Assembly (NCBI GenBank): GCA_024278755.1
Contig: JAJRSO010000023.1
Coordinates: 1 to 64,000, forward strand
Direction: 5' to 3'
DNA: 64,000 nucleotides
Source: Calditrichota bacterium
GTDB taxonomy: Bacteria; Calditrichota; Calditrichia; Calditrichales; Calditrichaceae
This document shows, one piece after another, positions 17,364 through 26,279 of the stretch (within the stretch, counting starts at the first letter, position 1; each line of letters begins with the position of its first letter). The translations under genes and the position numbers were made by a program. The notes under the pieces are model-generated. The model saw only the letters and a program-made list of their open reading frames with translations. It did not search any database and was not told where the DNA came from.

Positions 17364-18164
17364 ATGGATTCACCGTTACATATTCGTAATTTAGGCAGCA
17401 GCAGTTCCGGAAACAGTACGCTTATTTGGACAAATCAGGATGCGCTTCTGGTTGATATGGGGTTTAGCCAACGCTATATGAACGAACGTTTGGAAGAGAC
17501 GGGTGTCTTGTTTTCATCGCTTCGCGGAGTGCTGATTACCCATTTACATGCCGATCATGTAAATCGGGCCATGCTCAATAAAGTCCTGCGCGAAGGGATT
17601 CCCGTATTTGTACATAGGAACCTGCGTCCGCTGTTTTTAAAACGCTATAAAGTAAAAGACGCCCGGCACCTGCAAACATTTGACGGACTGCCCTTTAAAA
17701 TAAACGATTTCAATATTAAAGGATTTGAGGTACCGCATGACGCGCCCGGCGGCTGTTACGGATTTAATATCCGTTTGAAGAAAAAGAAGATTACCGTGGC
17801 CACCGATCTTAGCAGCGCAGAAAACGGTTTAAGTGAAAATTTTATGGATTCCGATTTGATTATTATCGAATCGAACCACGATGAGCATCTGCTGGAAACT
17901 TCCGGCCGCTCATTTGAGCTGATCGAACGCATTAAAAATACCGGACATCTTTCCAACGGACAGTGTGTCTCCTTTTTAGAAGATGTGCTGACCCGCTCTC
18001 AAAAAATGCCACAGGCGGTTGTTTTGGCACATTTGAGTGAGGATTGCAATTTACCGTCTCTGGCTAAAAAGGGCGTAAAAGAATTGCTAAGCAAGAAAAG
18101 CCTAACGAAAACCCGTCTTCAGATAAGTGAAAAGAATCAGCCGTCCGAAACCATCACAATTTGA
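17364..18164 (+). CDS. Metallo-beta-lactamase-fold hydrolase, WalJ/YycJ-like
   Basis: 266 residues. The N-terminus HIRNLGSSSSGNSTLI and the THLHADH metal site (His60, His62, Asp64, His65) mark the YycJ/WalJ branch of MBL-fold enzymes; VPHDAPGGCYGF, ATDLSSAENG and ESNHDEHLL supply the remaining metal ligands and LAHLSEDCNLP ends the core. In Firmicutes WalJ links wall metabolism with replication and is thought to be a 5'-3' exonuclease; elsewhere the role is open. ATG 17364 follows AAGGAACGG, 15 bp after the AP2-like gene, so they may be cotranscribed. Confidence 0.85.
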   Translation: MDSPLHIRNLGSSSSGNSTLIWTNQDALLVDMGFSQRYMNERLEETGVLFSSLRGVLITHLHADHVNRAMLNKVLREGIPVFVHRNLRPLFLKRYKVKDARHLQTFDGLPFKINDFNIKGFEVPHDAPGGCYGFNIRLKKKKITVATDLSSAENGLSENFMDSDLIIIESNHDEHLLETSGRSFELIERIKNTGHLSNGQCVSFLEDVLTRSQKMPQAVVLAHLSEDCNLPSLAKKGVKELLSKKSLTKTRLQISEKNQPSETITI

Positions 18165-18200
18165 GATAGCGCCAACTAACCCATTTTAATTCATATAACT

Positions 18201-19487
18201 ATGATACAACAAAAAGACAAAGATTTTCAAAGCCCGTTTTCCGTATACTTACGGAATATTTTTTTGGTTTTGTTTGTCCTGCCGCTGTTTCTTCCCGCCG
18301 CATCCGTTCCCTGGGGAGACGGCCGCAGCCACGGAGAGGATCTGCAAATAAAACTGGTAACCTTCGGACCCGGCGACGACATTCCATCGTACTGGGGGCA
18401 TGTGGGAATAGTGGTTGAAGATGTGCGTCTGCAGCGGGCAAAAATATATAATTACGGCCTGTTTTCCTTCAGCCCCGGAATGCCCGCTAATTTTCTAATG
18501 GGCCGGCTGATTTTTTCCGGCGGTTCCTTTTCGGTCCCGTCCTATTTAAATTTTTACCGCAAACAAAATCGTGAAATTCGTATTGCCACCCTGGATTTAC
18601 CGTCTCAAAAAAAAGAAGAATTGGCCGCCAAGTTAGCCAAAAGTGTGCTGCCCGAAAACCGCGAATATTTATACCATCATTACGACGATAACTGCGCCAC
18701 CCGTATCCGGGACTATCTTGATCAGGCGCTCGACGGCCAGTTGCACGCGGCCTATGCAAAAGCGGGACGGATGACGCTACGCGCGCATACGCGTCGTTAT
18801 ACGGGGCGCGATCCCTGGCTGGAAATGGGTCTGGATTTTTTAATGAATGATGAAATTGACCGTCCTGTTCGAATGTGGGATGAAATGTTCTTGCCCGATG
18901 AACTGGAACAGGATGTATTGCATTTTTCTTACGTGGATTCGGCCGGAAGAACTGATAAATTGGTTTCGGACTATTTTGTGTTTTATAAAGCGCAGCGGGA
19001 AAAAACGCCGCAAAAGGTTCCTCTGCACTGGCCCTGGGCTTTGCTGCTTGGCTTCCTTATTGCCGGAATAGGAATCGTTCTCTCTTTTTTAATTCGGAAG
19101 AATCCGGCTGGCGGGGCGGGGACATTGTTTGGCGCCTATCAGGCTTTGATCGGTCTGTTTTTTGGCATCCCCGGGACCATTTTGTTTTTGATGAGTACGC
19201 TTACCGAACACACGGTGACGTACTGGAATGAAAACCTCTTTTTTGCCCATCCGCTCTTTCTCGTTTTGGTTTATGCCGGCGGACGTTTTGCTTACGGGAA
19301 AATTAAAGCCCTTAAATTAATGAACTATTTTTGGAGCTTTCAGTTTGCTTTAACCCTCGCGGGCCTGCTGTTAAAATTTTTACCCGCCTTTAATCAGGAT
19401 AACGGCTATGTATTGGCGTTGTTGCTGCCGCTTATCTTCGGTTCCTCGCTTTCCGTATTTTTGTTAAATAGAAATCTTTCCCGATAA
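18201..19487 (+). CDS. DUF4105 (Lnb-like N-terminal domain) membrane protein
   Basis: 428 residues. A signal/anchor segment (residues 17-35) is followed by a periplasmic domain: LVTFGPGDDIPSYWGHVGIVVED, NYGLFSF, GRLIFSGG, and YHHYDDNCATRIRDYLD, where the Cys and the earlier His form a papain/NlpC-like pair as in DUF4105. After ~residue 275 come five or so membrane helices. DUF4105 proteins are predicted periplasmic thiol hydrolases or lipid-related enzymes, with no established substrate. ATG 18201 has no strong ribosome site. It stands alone, 37 bp after the MBL gene. Confidence 0.8.
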   Translation: MIQQKDKDFQSPFSVYLRNIFLVLFVLPLFLPAASVPWGDGRSHGEDLQIKLVTFGPGDDIPSYWGHVGIVVEDVRLQRAKIYNYGLFSFSPGMPANFLMGRLIFSGGSFSVPSYLNFYRKQNREIRIATLDLPSQKKEELAAKLAKSVLPENREYLYHHYDDNCATRIRDYLDQALDGQLHAAYAKAGRMTLRAHTRRYTGRDPWLEMGLDFLMNDEIDRPVRMWDEMFLPDELEQDVLHFSYVDSAGRTDKLVSDYFVFYKAQREKTPQKVPLHWPWALLLGFLIAGIGIVLSFLIRKNPAGGAGTLFGAYQALIGLFFGIPGTILFLMSTLTEHTVTYWNENLFFAHPLFLVLVYAGGRFAYGKIKALKLMNYFWSFQFALTLAGLLLKFLPAFNQDNGYVLALLLPLIFGSSLSVFLLNRNLSR

Positions 19488-19595
19488 ATCCTCCGCAAAC
19501 AGGGTTGCTCCGGTAAGATATCATTTACAAAAGTTTTACATTCTATTGAGAGATATGAGTTGTGAAATGCATTTAAATGTTCTATGTTTAAAAAA

Positions 19596-19610
19596 ATGAC
19601 TAATAGTCAT
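19596..19610. promoter_or_regulatory. Likely TetR-type operator
   Basis: ATGACTAATAGTCAT is a perfect 15-bp palindrome (7-bp arms, central A) ending 19 bp before the start codon of the TetR-family regulator. Position and form fit an autoregulatory operator of that family. No second copy was noticed in the window. Confidence 0.65.
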
Positions 19611-19629
19611 AAAGTAAGATGGAGTTAAG

Positions 19630-20265
19630 ATGGGTACAGCCGAACGCAGGGAACGGGAAAAGATCAGGCGAAAAAATGATATTGTTGATGCAGCCGAACG
19701 GATCTTTTTTTCCAAAGGACTGGAAACTGCGACGATGGACGATGTGGCCGCCGAGGCCGAATTAAGCAAAGGTACGCTCTATTTGTATTTTAAAAGTAAA
19801 GAGGAACTGTATTTAGCCATCAATGAACGTGGCTTTCATATCCTGCAAAAGCTATTTGCCGCAGCTATTTCCAATGAACAAAGCGGACTGGAAAAAGTGC
19901 GGGCCATTGGTCGGGCTTACTTTGAATTTGCACAGAAACATGCAGATTATTTTAATGCCATGCTTTATTATGAATCCCGTAAAATGGATGTTTCCGAGAA
20001 AAATTCCTGTGCCCGTGCCTGCGAACAAATGGGCAGCGAAACGTTAAAAATCGTTGCCCAGGCAATTCGGATCGGCATTGATGACGGTTCCATTCGTCCC
20101 GGTGTTCACCCGTTCAGAACCGCGGTTGTGCTTTGGGGACAATCATCGGGGATCGTGCAGGTCCATTCTCTAAAGGCAAAACACCTGAAAGAAAAGCATG
20201 ATGTTGATCCCGATGAAATAATGCGGCTGTCTTTGGAAATGATGGCCCGCTCATTGCAAAAATAA
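19630..20265 (+). CDS. TetR/AcrR-family transcriptional regulator
   Basis: 211 residues. The N-terminal helix-turn-helix is clear: RKNDIVDAAERIFFSKGLETATMDDVAAEAELSKGTLYLYFKSKEELY, residues ~13-60. The C-terminal ligand domain is of the usual length and carries no recognisable specificity. ATG 19630 follows GGAG. It heads a three-gene unit with an SDR and a hemolysin III-type protein and is preceded by the palindrome at 19596-19610, so autoregulation and control of the two downstream genes is likely. The dehydrogenase and PAQR-like partner hint at a lipid or membrane-stress inducer. Confidence 0.9.
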   Translation: MGTAERREREKIRRKNDIVDAAERIFFSKGLETATMDDVAAEAELSKGTLYLYFKSKEELYLAINERGFHILQKLFAAAISNEQSGLEKVRAIGRAYFEFAQKHADYFNAMLYYESRKMDVSEKNSCARACEQMGSETLKIVAQAIRIGIDDGSIRPGVHPFRTAVVLWGQSSGIVQVHSLKAKHLKEKHDVDPDEIMRLSLEMMARSLQK

Positions 20266-20330
20266 AAATAGGATTTATCTTCCGCAGGTCTACAGTGGAA
20301 AAAGGTTTAAAATAACATAAGGGATAAAAA

Positions 20331-21122
20331 ATGAATGCCAAGACCGTACTTATTACCGGCGCGACGCAGGGAATCGGATTTGAACTGAGTAAATTATTTG
20401 CAAAGGATGGCTTTAATCTGATTCTTGTGGCCCGCAACGAGCAAAGACTCAATGAAATCCGCAAAGCTTTTAAATCGGATTATGATGCTGATGTCCGCAT
20501 TATTGCAAAGGATTTATCCAAAGCGGACAGCGCCATGGAAATATTTGAACAGTTGAAGCTGGAAAATATTATTGTAAATATTCTCATCAATAATGCGGGG
20601 TTTGGCCATTTCGGTAAATTTACTGAAACAGACTGGGATGTGGAGCAACGCATGATCCAGCTAAATATTACCACTCTTACTCAAATGACCAAACTGTTTT
20701 TACCGGATATGCTGGCCCTTAATCAGGGCGCGATAATGAATGTGGCTTCTACGGCGGCTTTTATGCCCGGGCCGCTGATGTCTGTTTATTATGCCACTAA
20801 AGCCTTTGTATTTTCCTTTTCTCAGGCCCTGGCCAATGAATTGAAAGATACGAATATTACGATAAACACCCTCTGTCCCGGCGCGACGGATACGGAATTT
20901 GCCCGGGTGGCGGAAATGGATAACAGCAAATTATTCAGCGGTTCTATGATGTCGGTAATGAATGCCGAAACTGTTGCGCGAATGGGGTATAACGATTTAA
21001 TGGATGGAAAAGAGCTGACCATAACCGGCACGATGAATAAAATGCTGGTGCAGTCCATTCGTGTTTCACCCCGTAAAATGGTGATGAACATTACCCGCTG
21101 GCTGATGGATAAGAGGAATTAA
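20331..21122 (+). CDS. Short-chain dehydrogenase (DltE/YqjQ-like)
   Basis: 263 residues. TGATQGIGFELSKLFA (cofactor loop), NNAGFGHFGKF, NVASTAAFMPGP and catalytic YYATKAF (Tyr-x3-Lys) are all present; NTLCPGATDTEF follows. This is the branch annotated DltE/YqjQ, general NAD(P)H oxidoreductases of unknown substrate. ATG 20331 follows AAGGGATAAAA. It ends one base before the hemolysin III-type gene, so the two are translationally coupled under the TetR regulator. Confidence 0.88.
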   Translation: MNAKTVLITGATQGIGFELSKLFAKDGFNLILVARNEQRLNEIRKAFKSDYDADVRIIAKDLSKADSAMEIFEQLKLENIIVNILINNAGFGHFGKFTETDWDVEQRMIQLNITTLTQMTKLFLPDMLALNQGAIMNVASTAAFMPGPLMSVYYATKAFVFSFSQALANELKDTNITINTLCPGATDTEFARVAEMDNSKLFSGSMMSVMNAETVARMGYNDLMDGKELTITGTMNKMLVQSIRVSPRKMVMNITRWLMDKRN

Positions 21123-21123
21123 A

Positions 21124-21765
21124 ATGAAATTAAAATTCAGAGAACCAATGAACGGGCTGACCCATTTTATCGGCATTATTTTTGGCATTACCGCATTGGC
21201 AATGTTGCTGACCCGCAATTTGCCACCCTTAACGATTAACCATGTCGTCTCATTCTCCATCTTCGGCAGCGCGATGATTTTACTTTACACATTTAGCACT
21301 TTATACCACTGGCTGAATGCTAAAGAGAGCACATTAAAAACGCTGCGTAAAATCGATCATATTATGATTTTTATCTTTATCGCGGCAACCTATACGCCGG
21401 TTTGTCTGGTAACCCTTGGCGGCGGCTGGGGTTGGTCCATGTTCGGGACGGTTTGGGGGGTAACCCTGGCCGGTTTCTTTTTAAAACTATTTTGGCTAAA
21501 TGCACCGCGCTGGCTGTACACGGGCATCTATTTAATGATGGGCTGGGTTATTGTTATCGGTATTTGGCCGCTGGTGCAGGCGCTGGCTTTCGGTGGATTG
21601 ATGTGGCTGGCAGCCGGCGGGGTGTTTTATAGCATCGGCGCGGTTATTTACGGTATAAAAAAACCCAATCCCTGGCCCGGTTTTTTTGGTTTTCACGAAA
21701 TATTTCACCTCTTTGTTTTAGCCGGTAGTTTTTCGCACTTTTGGCTGATGTACCGCTACGTGTAA
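21124..21765 (+). CDS. Hemolysin III / PAQR-family membrane protein
   Basis: 213 residues, seven membrane helices. PAQR/Hly-III signatures: N-terminal EPMNGLTHFIG, TFSTLYHWL (S-x3-H), KIDHIMIFIFIAATYTP, and C-terminal GFHEIFHLFVLAGSFSHF, whose His residues form the intramembrane metal site of the family. Bacterial members (YqfA, TrhA) affect membrane lipid homeostasis; haemolysis is only the historical name. The start lies one base after the SDR stop. Last gene of the TetR unit. Confidence 0.9.
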   Translation: MKLKFREPMNGLTHFIGIIFGITALAMLLTRNLPPLTINHVVSFSIFGSAMILLYTFSTLYHWLNAKESTLKTLRKIDHIMIFIFIAATYTPVCLVTLGGGWGWSMFGTVWGVTLAGFFLKLFWLNAPRWLYTGIYLMMGWVIVIGIWPLVQALAFGGLMWLAAGGVFYSIGAVIYGIKKPNPWPGFFGFHEIFHLFVLAGSFSHFWLMYRYV

Positions 21766-21814
21766 ATGATTGATTCCCCTTAATTCCGTGTTGAAAAATG
21801 AATATTATTTCTGC

Positions 21815-21837
21815 TTCTAAACTTTTATAGTTTAGAA
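21815..21837. repeat. 23-nt palindromic repeat, copy 2
   Basis: TTCTAAACTT, central TTA, TAGTTTAGAA in the gap after the hemolysin III-type gene: the best-conserved copy of the family also found at 11035 and 28569. No T-run follows, so it is not an intrinsic terminator here. Confidence 0.7.
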
Positions 21838-21929
21838 GCGATTACGCGTTTCAATCATTTCGTTTTCATTTAATCTTGGATACAAAACCATAATCTGTTA
21901 TATTCGGCTGCTTTAGAACCGGAGTTTAT

Positions 21930-22826
21930 ATGAATATCAAACGTATTTTGGTACCTACTGATTTTTCCGACACCGCAAACCTGGCTCTGCGGCAGGCTGT
22001 TATTTTAGCGGAAAAGTATAAGGCCGAATTACTGGTGCTGCACGCCCGTCTGATAAATGAAAACAGTGCGGTAAAACTGCCCAAAAAGCTGGCGCATCTG
22101 AAATTAGCCGAAGATCGAATAGACGCGGAAATCTCCAACTATATTAAAACATGTCTCCATCAAACAGGAGCAGAGAATATTGAACACGAAGTGATTCGTG
22201 GCCACTCGGCCTACTCGGCTATTTTGAGTTTTTTAAACGAACATCCCTTTGACCTGATCGTTATCGGTACCCATGGACGCAGTAATCTGGAACAGCTATT
22301 GCTGGGAAGCGTAACCGAAAAAGTAGTGCGTTATGCCGCCTGCCCGGTGCTGACTATTCCCCGTAACTATGATCTGAAAAATAAAATTCAAACGGTTACC
22401 GTTCCCTTTGATTTTAGTAAACAGGCGCTGTTAGCGCTGAAGACGGCCGTGGAAATAACCAATGAAACGGCTAAAATAGAACTCTTATATATTTTTGAGA
22501 AGGAAAAAAAGCCCGCCTTTCAACTACAGGGAGCCTATTCGAAACTGGATATTTTGCCTGAAATTCGCAGGCAGGCAACACAAAGAATTAAAGAACTAAT
22601 GGCGGAAATGAAAGGCGCTTCAAGAAAAATCAGCATCACCGTTTCCGAGGGCGTTCCCCATAAAAAAATTGCCGAATATGTAAATAAAAATCATTCGGAT
22701 TTGGTTATAATGGTTTCGCAGGGGCAGGTAGGGCTTGATCGCTTCCTCTTAGGCAGCACCACCGAACGGGTAATCCGTTCCGTGCACCGGCCTATTTTAA
22801 CCCTCAAACAAAAGCATTTAATTTAA
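21930..22826 (+). CDS. Universal stress protein, tandem UspA domains
   Basis: 298 residues made of two Usp domains: 1-150 and ~153-298. The first has ILVPTDFSD and the ATP-loop GTHGRSNLEQLLLGSVTE (G-x2-G-x9-G-S), so it probably binds ATP. In the second the loop is degenerate (VSQGQVGLDRFLLGSTTE), lacking the first Gly. Cytoplasmic stress-survival factor of unclear biochemical action. ATG 21930 follows GGAG. Monocistronic, upstream of the decaheme operon. Confidence 0.92.
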   Translation: MNIKRILVPTDFSDTANLALRQAVILAEKYKAELLVLHARLINENSAVKLPKKLAHLKLAEDRIDAEISNYIKTCLHQTGAENIEHEVIRGHSAYSAILSFLNEHPFDLIVIGTHGRSNLEQLLLGSVTEKVVRYAACPVLTIPRNYDLKNKIQTVTVPFDFSKQALLALKTAVEITNETAKIELLYIFEKEKKPAFQLQGAYSKLDILPEIRRQATQRIKELMAEMKGASRKISITVSEGVPHKKIAEYVNKNHSDLVIMVSQGQVGLDRFLLGSTTERVIRSVHRPILTLKQKHLI

Positions 22827-22919
22827 AAAGGGTTACAGTCATCGATAACAGTTTCCATTGCAAAATCTGTTAATGCCGGTGTAAACTAAATTATACTAAG
22901 AAAGGATGGGAAAGGGTTT

Positions 22920-23705
22920 TTGAAAATTATTCAATTGCTGTTGTTTTGTGCTTTTTTTAGCGGGCTTCAGGCCCAGGAGAGTCCGCATAAAAATATGCCG
23001 TTGGATTGCGAAACCTGTCATAATCCCGATAGCTGGAATGAGGTTACGTTTAGTCATGAGCAGACCGGGTTTTTATTGCAAGGGCAACATTTCGGCCGCA
23101 ATTGTCGGGAGTGCCATACGCTGGTTGATTTCTGGAAAGCGGAGCCTGCCTGTAACTCCTGTCATACCGATGTACATCAGTCACGGTTAGGAACAGAATG
23201 CGAATCCTGCCATGTCCCGGTCAGTTGGTCGGTTTTCGATCCGTTGCGCGCCCACGCCAATACCATGTTTCCATTAATAGGAAAGCACGCCCGGCTGGAT
23301 TGCGCCTCTTGCCATTATCGGGAAGTAGAAGGGGAATTTTTAAGACTTTCATCGGACTGTATTTCCTGCCATCGCGAAGAATACCGGACAACCGATACTC
23401 CGGTGCATACCGCTATTGGTTTTGGCCCGCGCTGCGAAGCTTGTCATTCACTGTTTAGCTGGCAGCCTGCCTTCTTTTCTGCACATGATACCTATTTTCC
23501 AATATTTTCCGGTAGCCATTCCGGCGCCTGGGATACTTGTGACGACTGCCATTTGGTAAAAGGGAATTATACCGAGTTTAGCTGTTTGGAATGCCATCCG
23601 CATCGTCAATCTAAAATGGATGATGAACATCGTGGGAAATCGGGTTACGTATATGAAAGCCAGGCCTGCTATAATTGTCATCCGAGAGGGAGTGAGGGTG
23701 ATTAA
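22920..23705 (+). CDS. Exported decaheme c-type cytochrome
   Basis: 261 residues from TTG 22920, the only start that keeps the signal peptide (MKIIQLLLFCAFFSGLQAQ); AGGATGGGAAAGGG precedes it. Ten CxxCH haem-attachment motifs are present: CETCH, CRECH, CNSCH, CESCH, CASCH, CISCH, CEACH, CDDCH, CLECH, CYNCH, with many further His residues for bis-His ligation. About 24 residues per haem makes it a compact electron wire. Ten haems and a downstream outer-membrane barrel recall MtrA of porin-cytochrome conduits. Coupled to the barrel gene by an 8-bp overlap. Likely periplasmic; the electron partner is not visible. Confidence 0.88.
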   Translation: MKIIQLLLFCAFFSGLQAQESPHKNMPLDCETCHNPDSWNEVTFSHEQTGFLLQGQHFGRNCRECHTLVDFWKAEPACNSCHTDVHQSRLGTECESCHVPVSWSVFDPLRAHANTMFPLIGKHARLDCASCHYREVEGEFLRLSSDCISCHREEYRTTDTPVHTAIGFGPRCEACHSLFSWQPAFFSAHDTYFPIFSGSHSGAWDTCDDCHLVKGNYTEFSCLECHPHRQSKMDDEHRGKSGYVYESQACYNCHPRGSEGD

Positions 23706-25290
23706 AAAAATACAAATCTTTTTCATGGTAATCATACTTATTTCTGTTGCATTTGCCCGGGAAGAAAAATTCCGGATAAATTACATTAGTGCGGAAAATG
23801 TGTATATAGAGGCTGGAACGGAGAATGGTATTCGGGTAGGCGATCGGCTGACCGTTCGCCAGAACGGGGAAATTATTGCCGAATTAGAGGTGGTTTATAC
23901 GGCTCGGGAATCTTCCTCTTGCAGAATTATAAAAAAAGAACATGTGCTTCGGATCGGTGATTTTGCCATTTCGGATAAAGTTGCGGAAGCCGATTCACCC
24001 GAATCTATTTTAGCTATGCGACGTTCGCGTACTATCCGGGCGCCGAAAGGACGGCATGAAAATAATCGGCCAATCAAAATCGACGGCAGTATCTCCTTAC
24101 AATGGTACCGTTTTAAAGATTTATCTGCATCAAAACGGGATTTCAGTCAGCCTGCTCTGCGGGTTGCATTGCGCGGCCGCCGTTTATGGGGTGGCGATTT
24201 TACGATATACATTCGTTTTCGCAGTAAATACAATCAACGACAACGTCACTATAACAGCATCATCCCGGCAAATGAATGGCGTAACCGCTTGTACGAGTTT
24301 TCTCTTTCCTACAATCCGGAAAAGGCCTTTTTTCAATATCGCATCGGACGGATTAATTCTGCCCGATTCGGTGGAGTGGGCTATATCGATGGCATGTCGC
24401 TTCAAATTAACACTGCAAAGGGCCTGTATTTGGGTGTTTTTGCAGGTACACAACCGGAATGGCAGTATTCCGGTTTCCAAACGTCAATTCAGAAATATGG
24501 TTTTTTTGCTTCGTATTCCAGAGGGCGTTTTGGCGGGCGGCGTTTTGCAAGCACACTCTCGGCTGTTGGCGCCTATCACGGTTCCATTGTCAGCAGGAAA
24601 TTTATGTACTGGCAAAATACATACAATGCGGGACGCACTCTTTCTTTTTACCAAAGTCTGGAAATCGATTTCAATCAGGGTTGGAGGAAAAACCGGACAA
24701 AAGAAACAGTCTCTCTGACCGGTCTCTATTTTTCGAGTCGTTATCGGCCTTTTAAATGGCTTTCCGCAGGACTCAGTTACGATAATCGAAAAAACTATTT
24801 TACCTATGAGATGCGGTCTTTGGCCGACAGCCTGTTTAATGCCGCGTTTCGCCAGGGAGTGCGTACTCATGTGGCTGTTCGTTTGCCGCGAAATTACCGC
24901 ATTAGCGCAAACTTTGGACTGAGAACCAGACAATTTGACAAACAATACCTATATTCTTATGGATTGGTTGTTCAGAAATATCCTTTCTTACAACGTGGAA
25001 TTTCCATATCGGGACGTTTTTCAGGCTTTGCCAATTCTTTTACGCAGGGCTATAACCCATCGTTGCGACTGGGAAAAATTTTTGACCATGGACATGCCCT
25101 CTACCTTTCTTACGGAAATTATTGGTATCGGCTAAACAGTATCAACACAACCCGAATAAACCAATGGCTGCGGCTTAGCGGACAATTGGAACTACCGAAG
25201 AGTTTATTTTTTTCCGCTCAGTATAAATACGACTGGGGTACGGATGTTTTGGGACATCATTATCTTGTAGAACTGGGTTACCGTTTCTAA
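23698..25290 (+). CDS. Outer-membrane beta-barrel protein coupled to the decaheme cytochrome
   Basis: 530 residues from GTG 23698, behind GGGAGTGAGG and inside the end of the cytochrome gene. Signal peptide [20 protein letters not shown], then a small beta domain ([37 protein letters not shown]) of the FlgT-C/SH3-like kind, a charged linker, and from ~residue 120 many alternating amphipathic strands rich in Tyr, Arg and Gly, ending in [10 protein letters not shown] with the terminal Phe of barrel proteins. No family name is certain. The tight coupling suggests that it houses or docks the cytochrome, MtrB-like in role, not in visible sequence. Confidence 0.75.
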   Translation: MIKKIQIFFMVIILISVAFAREEKFRINYISAENVYIEAGTENGIRVGDRLTVRQNGEIIAELEVVYTARESSSCRIIKKEHVLRIGDFAISDKVAEADSPESILAMRRSRTIRAPKGRHENNRPIKIDGSISLQWYRFKDLSASKRDFSQPALRVALRGRRLWGGDFTIYIRFRSKYNQRQRHYNSIIPANEWRNRLYEFSLSYNPEKAFFQYRIGRINSARFGGVGYIDGMSLQINTAKGLYLGVFAGTQPEWQYSGFQTSIQKYGFFASYSRGRFGGRRFASTLSAVGAYHGSIVSRKFMYWQNTYNAGRTLSFYQSLEIDFNQGWRKNRTKETVSLTGLYFSSRYRPFKWLSAGLSYDNRKNYFTYEMRSLADSLFNAAFRQGVRTHVAVRLPRNYRISANFGLRTRQFDKQYLYSYGLVVQKYPFLQRGISISGRFSGFANSFTQGYNPSLRLGKIFDHGHALYLSYGNYWYRLNSINTTRINQWLRLSGQLELPKSLFFSAQYKYDWGTDVLGHHYLVELGYRF

Positions 25291-25379
25291 AAATATTTTT
25301 TCTGCGGGAATTTTATATAGAGGAAAATGATTTTAATCAGTTTATAAAACATAACCGCTTTAAAACCAATAACGAACGT

Positions 25380-26129
25380 ATGTCAAAAAAAAATACTATT
25401 TTTATAAAGGGCGCGCGCGAACACAACCTTAAAAACATCGACGTGGAAATCCCGCGCGATAAATTTGTTGTAATCACCGGCCTGTCCGGTTCCGGGAAAT
25501 CCAGCCTGGCGTTTGATACGATTTATGCCGAAGGGCAGCGCCGCTATGTGGAATCGCTGAATGCCTATGCCCGTCAGTTTTTAGGACTTATGGAAAAACC
25601 GGATGTGGATTATATCGACGGCCTGTCGCCGGCCATTTCCATCGAACAGAAATCCACCAGCCGCAATCCCCGCTCCACTGTGGGAACGGTGACCGAAATT
25701 TACGATTATTTTAGATTGCTGTTTGCGCGCATCGGCACTCCGCACTGTCCCAAATGCGGACGGGTAGTGGAACGGCAGACCGTACAGCAAATGGTGGATA
25801 CCATTTTATCCTGGCCGGAAGGAACAAAACTTCTATTGCTGGCGCCGGTGATTCGCGGACGGAAAGGCGAGTATAAAGAACTGTTCAACCAGTTCCGCAA
25901 AGACGGATTTGTACGTGTCCGTGTAGACGGCAAAACGTATCAATTAGAAGATGAAATTCCGCTGGATAAAAACAAAAAACACGATTTGGAACTGGTGGTC
26001 GATCGTCTGGTTGTGGGCCCGGACATGCAAAAGCGTTTGACCGATTCGGTGGAACTGGCCCTGAAACAGGCTTCGGGTTTGCTGTTTGTGAATCGCATGG
26101 ATACAAAGGAAGATATTCTGTTCAGCTAG
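25380..26129 (+). CDS. UvrA N-terminal fragment
   Basis: 249 residues: N-terminal INVEIP-type start ([18 protein letters not shown]), Walker [15 protein letters not shown]-loop region, [11 protein letters not shown], and most of the UvrB-binding domain. It ends at the in-frame TAG. No complete ATPase site (signature and Walker B are in the other fragment). Confidence 0.8.
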   Translation: MSKKNTIFIKGAREHNLKNIDVEIPRDKFVVITGLSGSGKSSLAFDTIYAEGQRRYVESLNAYARQFLGLMEKPDVDYIDGLSPAISIEQKSTSRNPRSTVGTVTEIYDYFRLLFARIGTPHCPKCGRVVERQTVQQMVDTILSWPEGTKLLLLAPVIRGRKGEYKELFNQFRKDGFVRVRVDGKTYQLEDEIPLDKNKKHDLELVVDRLVVGPDMQKRLTDSVELALKQASGLLFVNRMDTKEDILFS

Positions 26130-26279
26130 CAGTTTGCCTGTGCGCATTGCAATCTTTCCTTTGAAGAACCGGCGCCGCGAACGTTTTCATTTAACAGCCC
26201 TTTTGGGGCCTGCCCCAACTGCGACGGCCTCGGAGCGCTCACGGAAATCGATCCGCATCTCATTGTTCCCAACGAGAAC

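Noticed and set aside
9183-26129. Reassigned stop codons as explanation for the broken ptrB and uvrA
   Set aside because: TAA, TAG and TGA all end many intact genes of normal length in this window, so a general code change is excluded.
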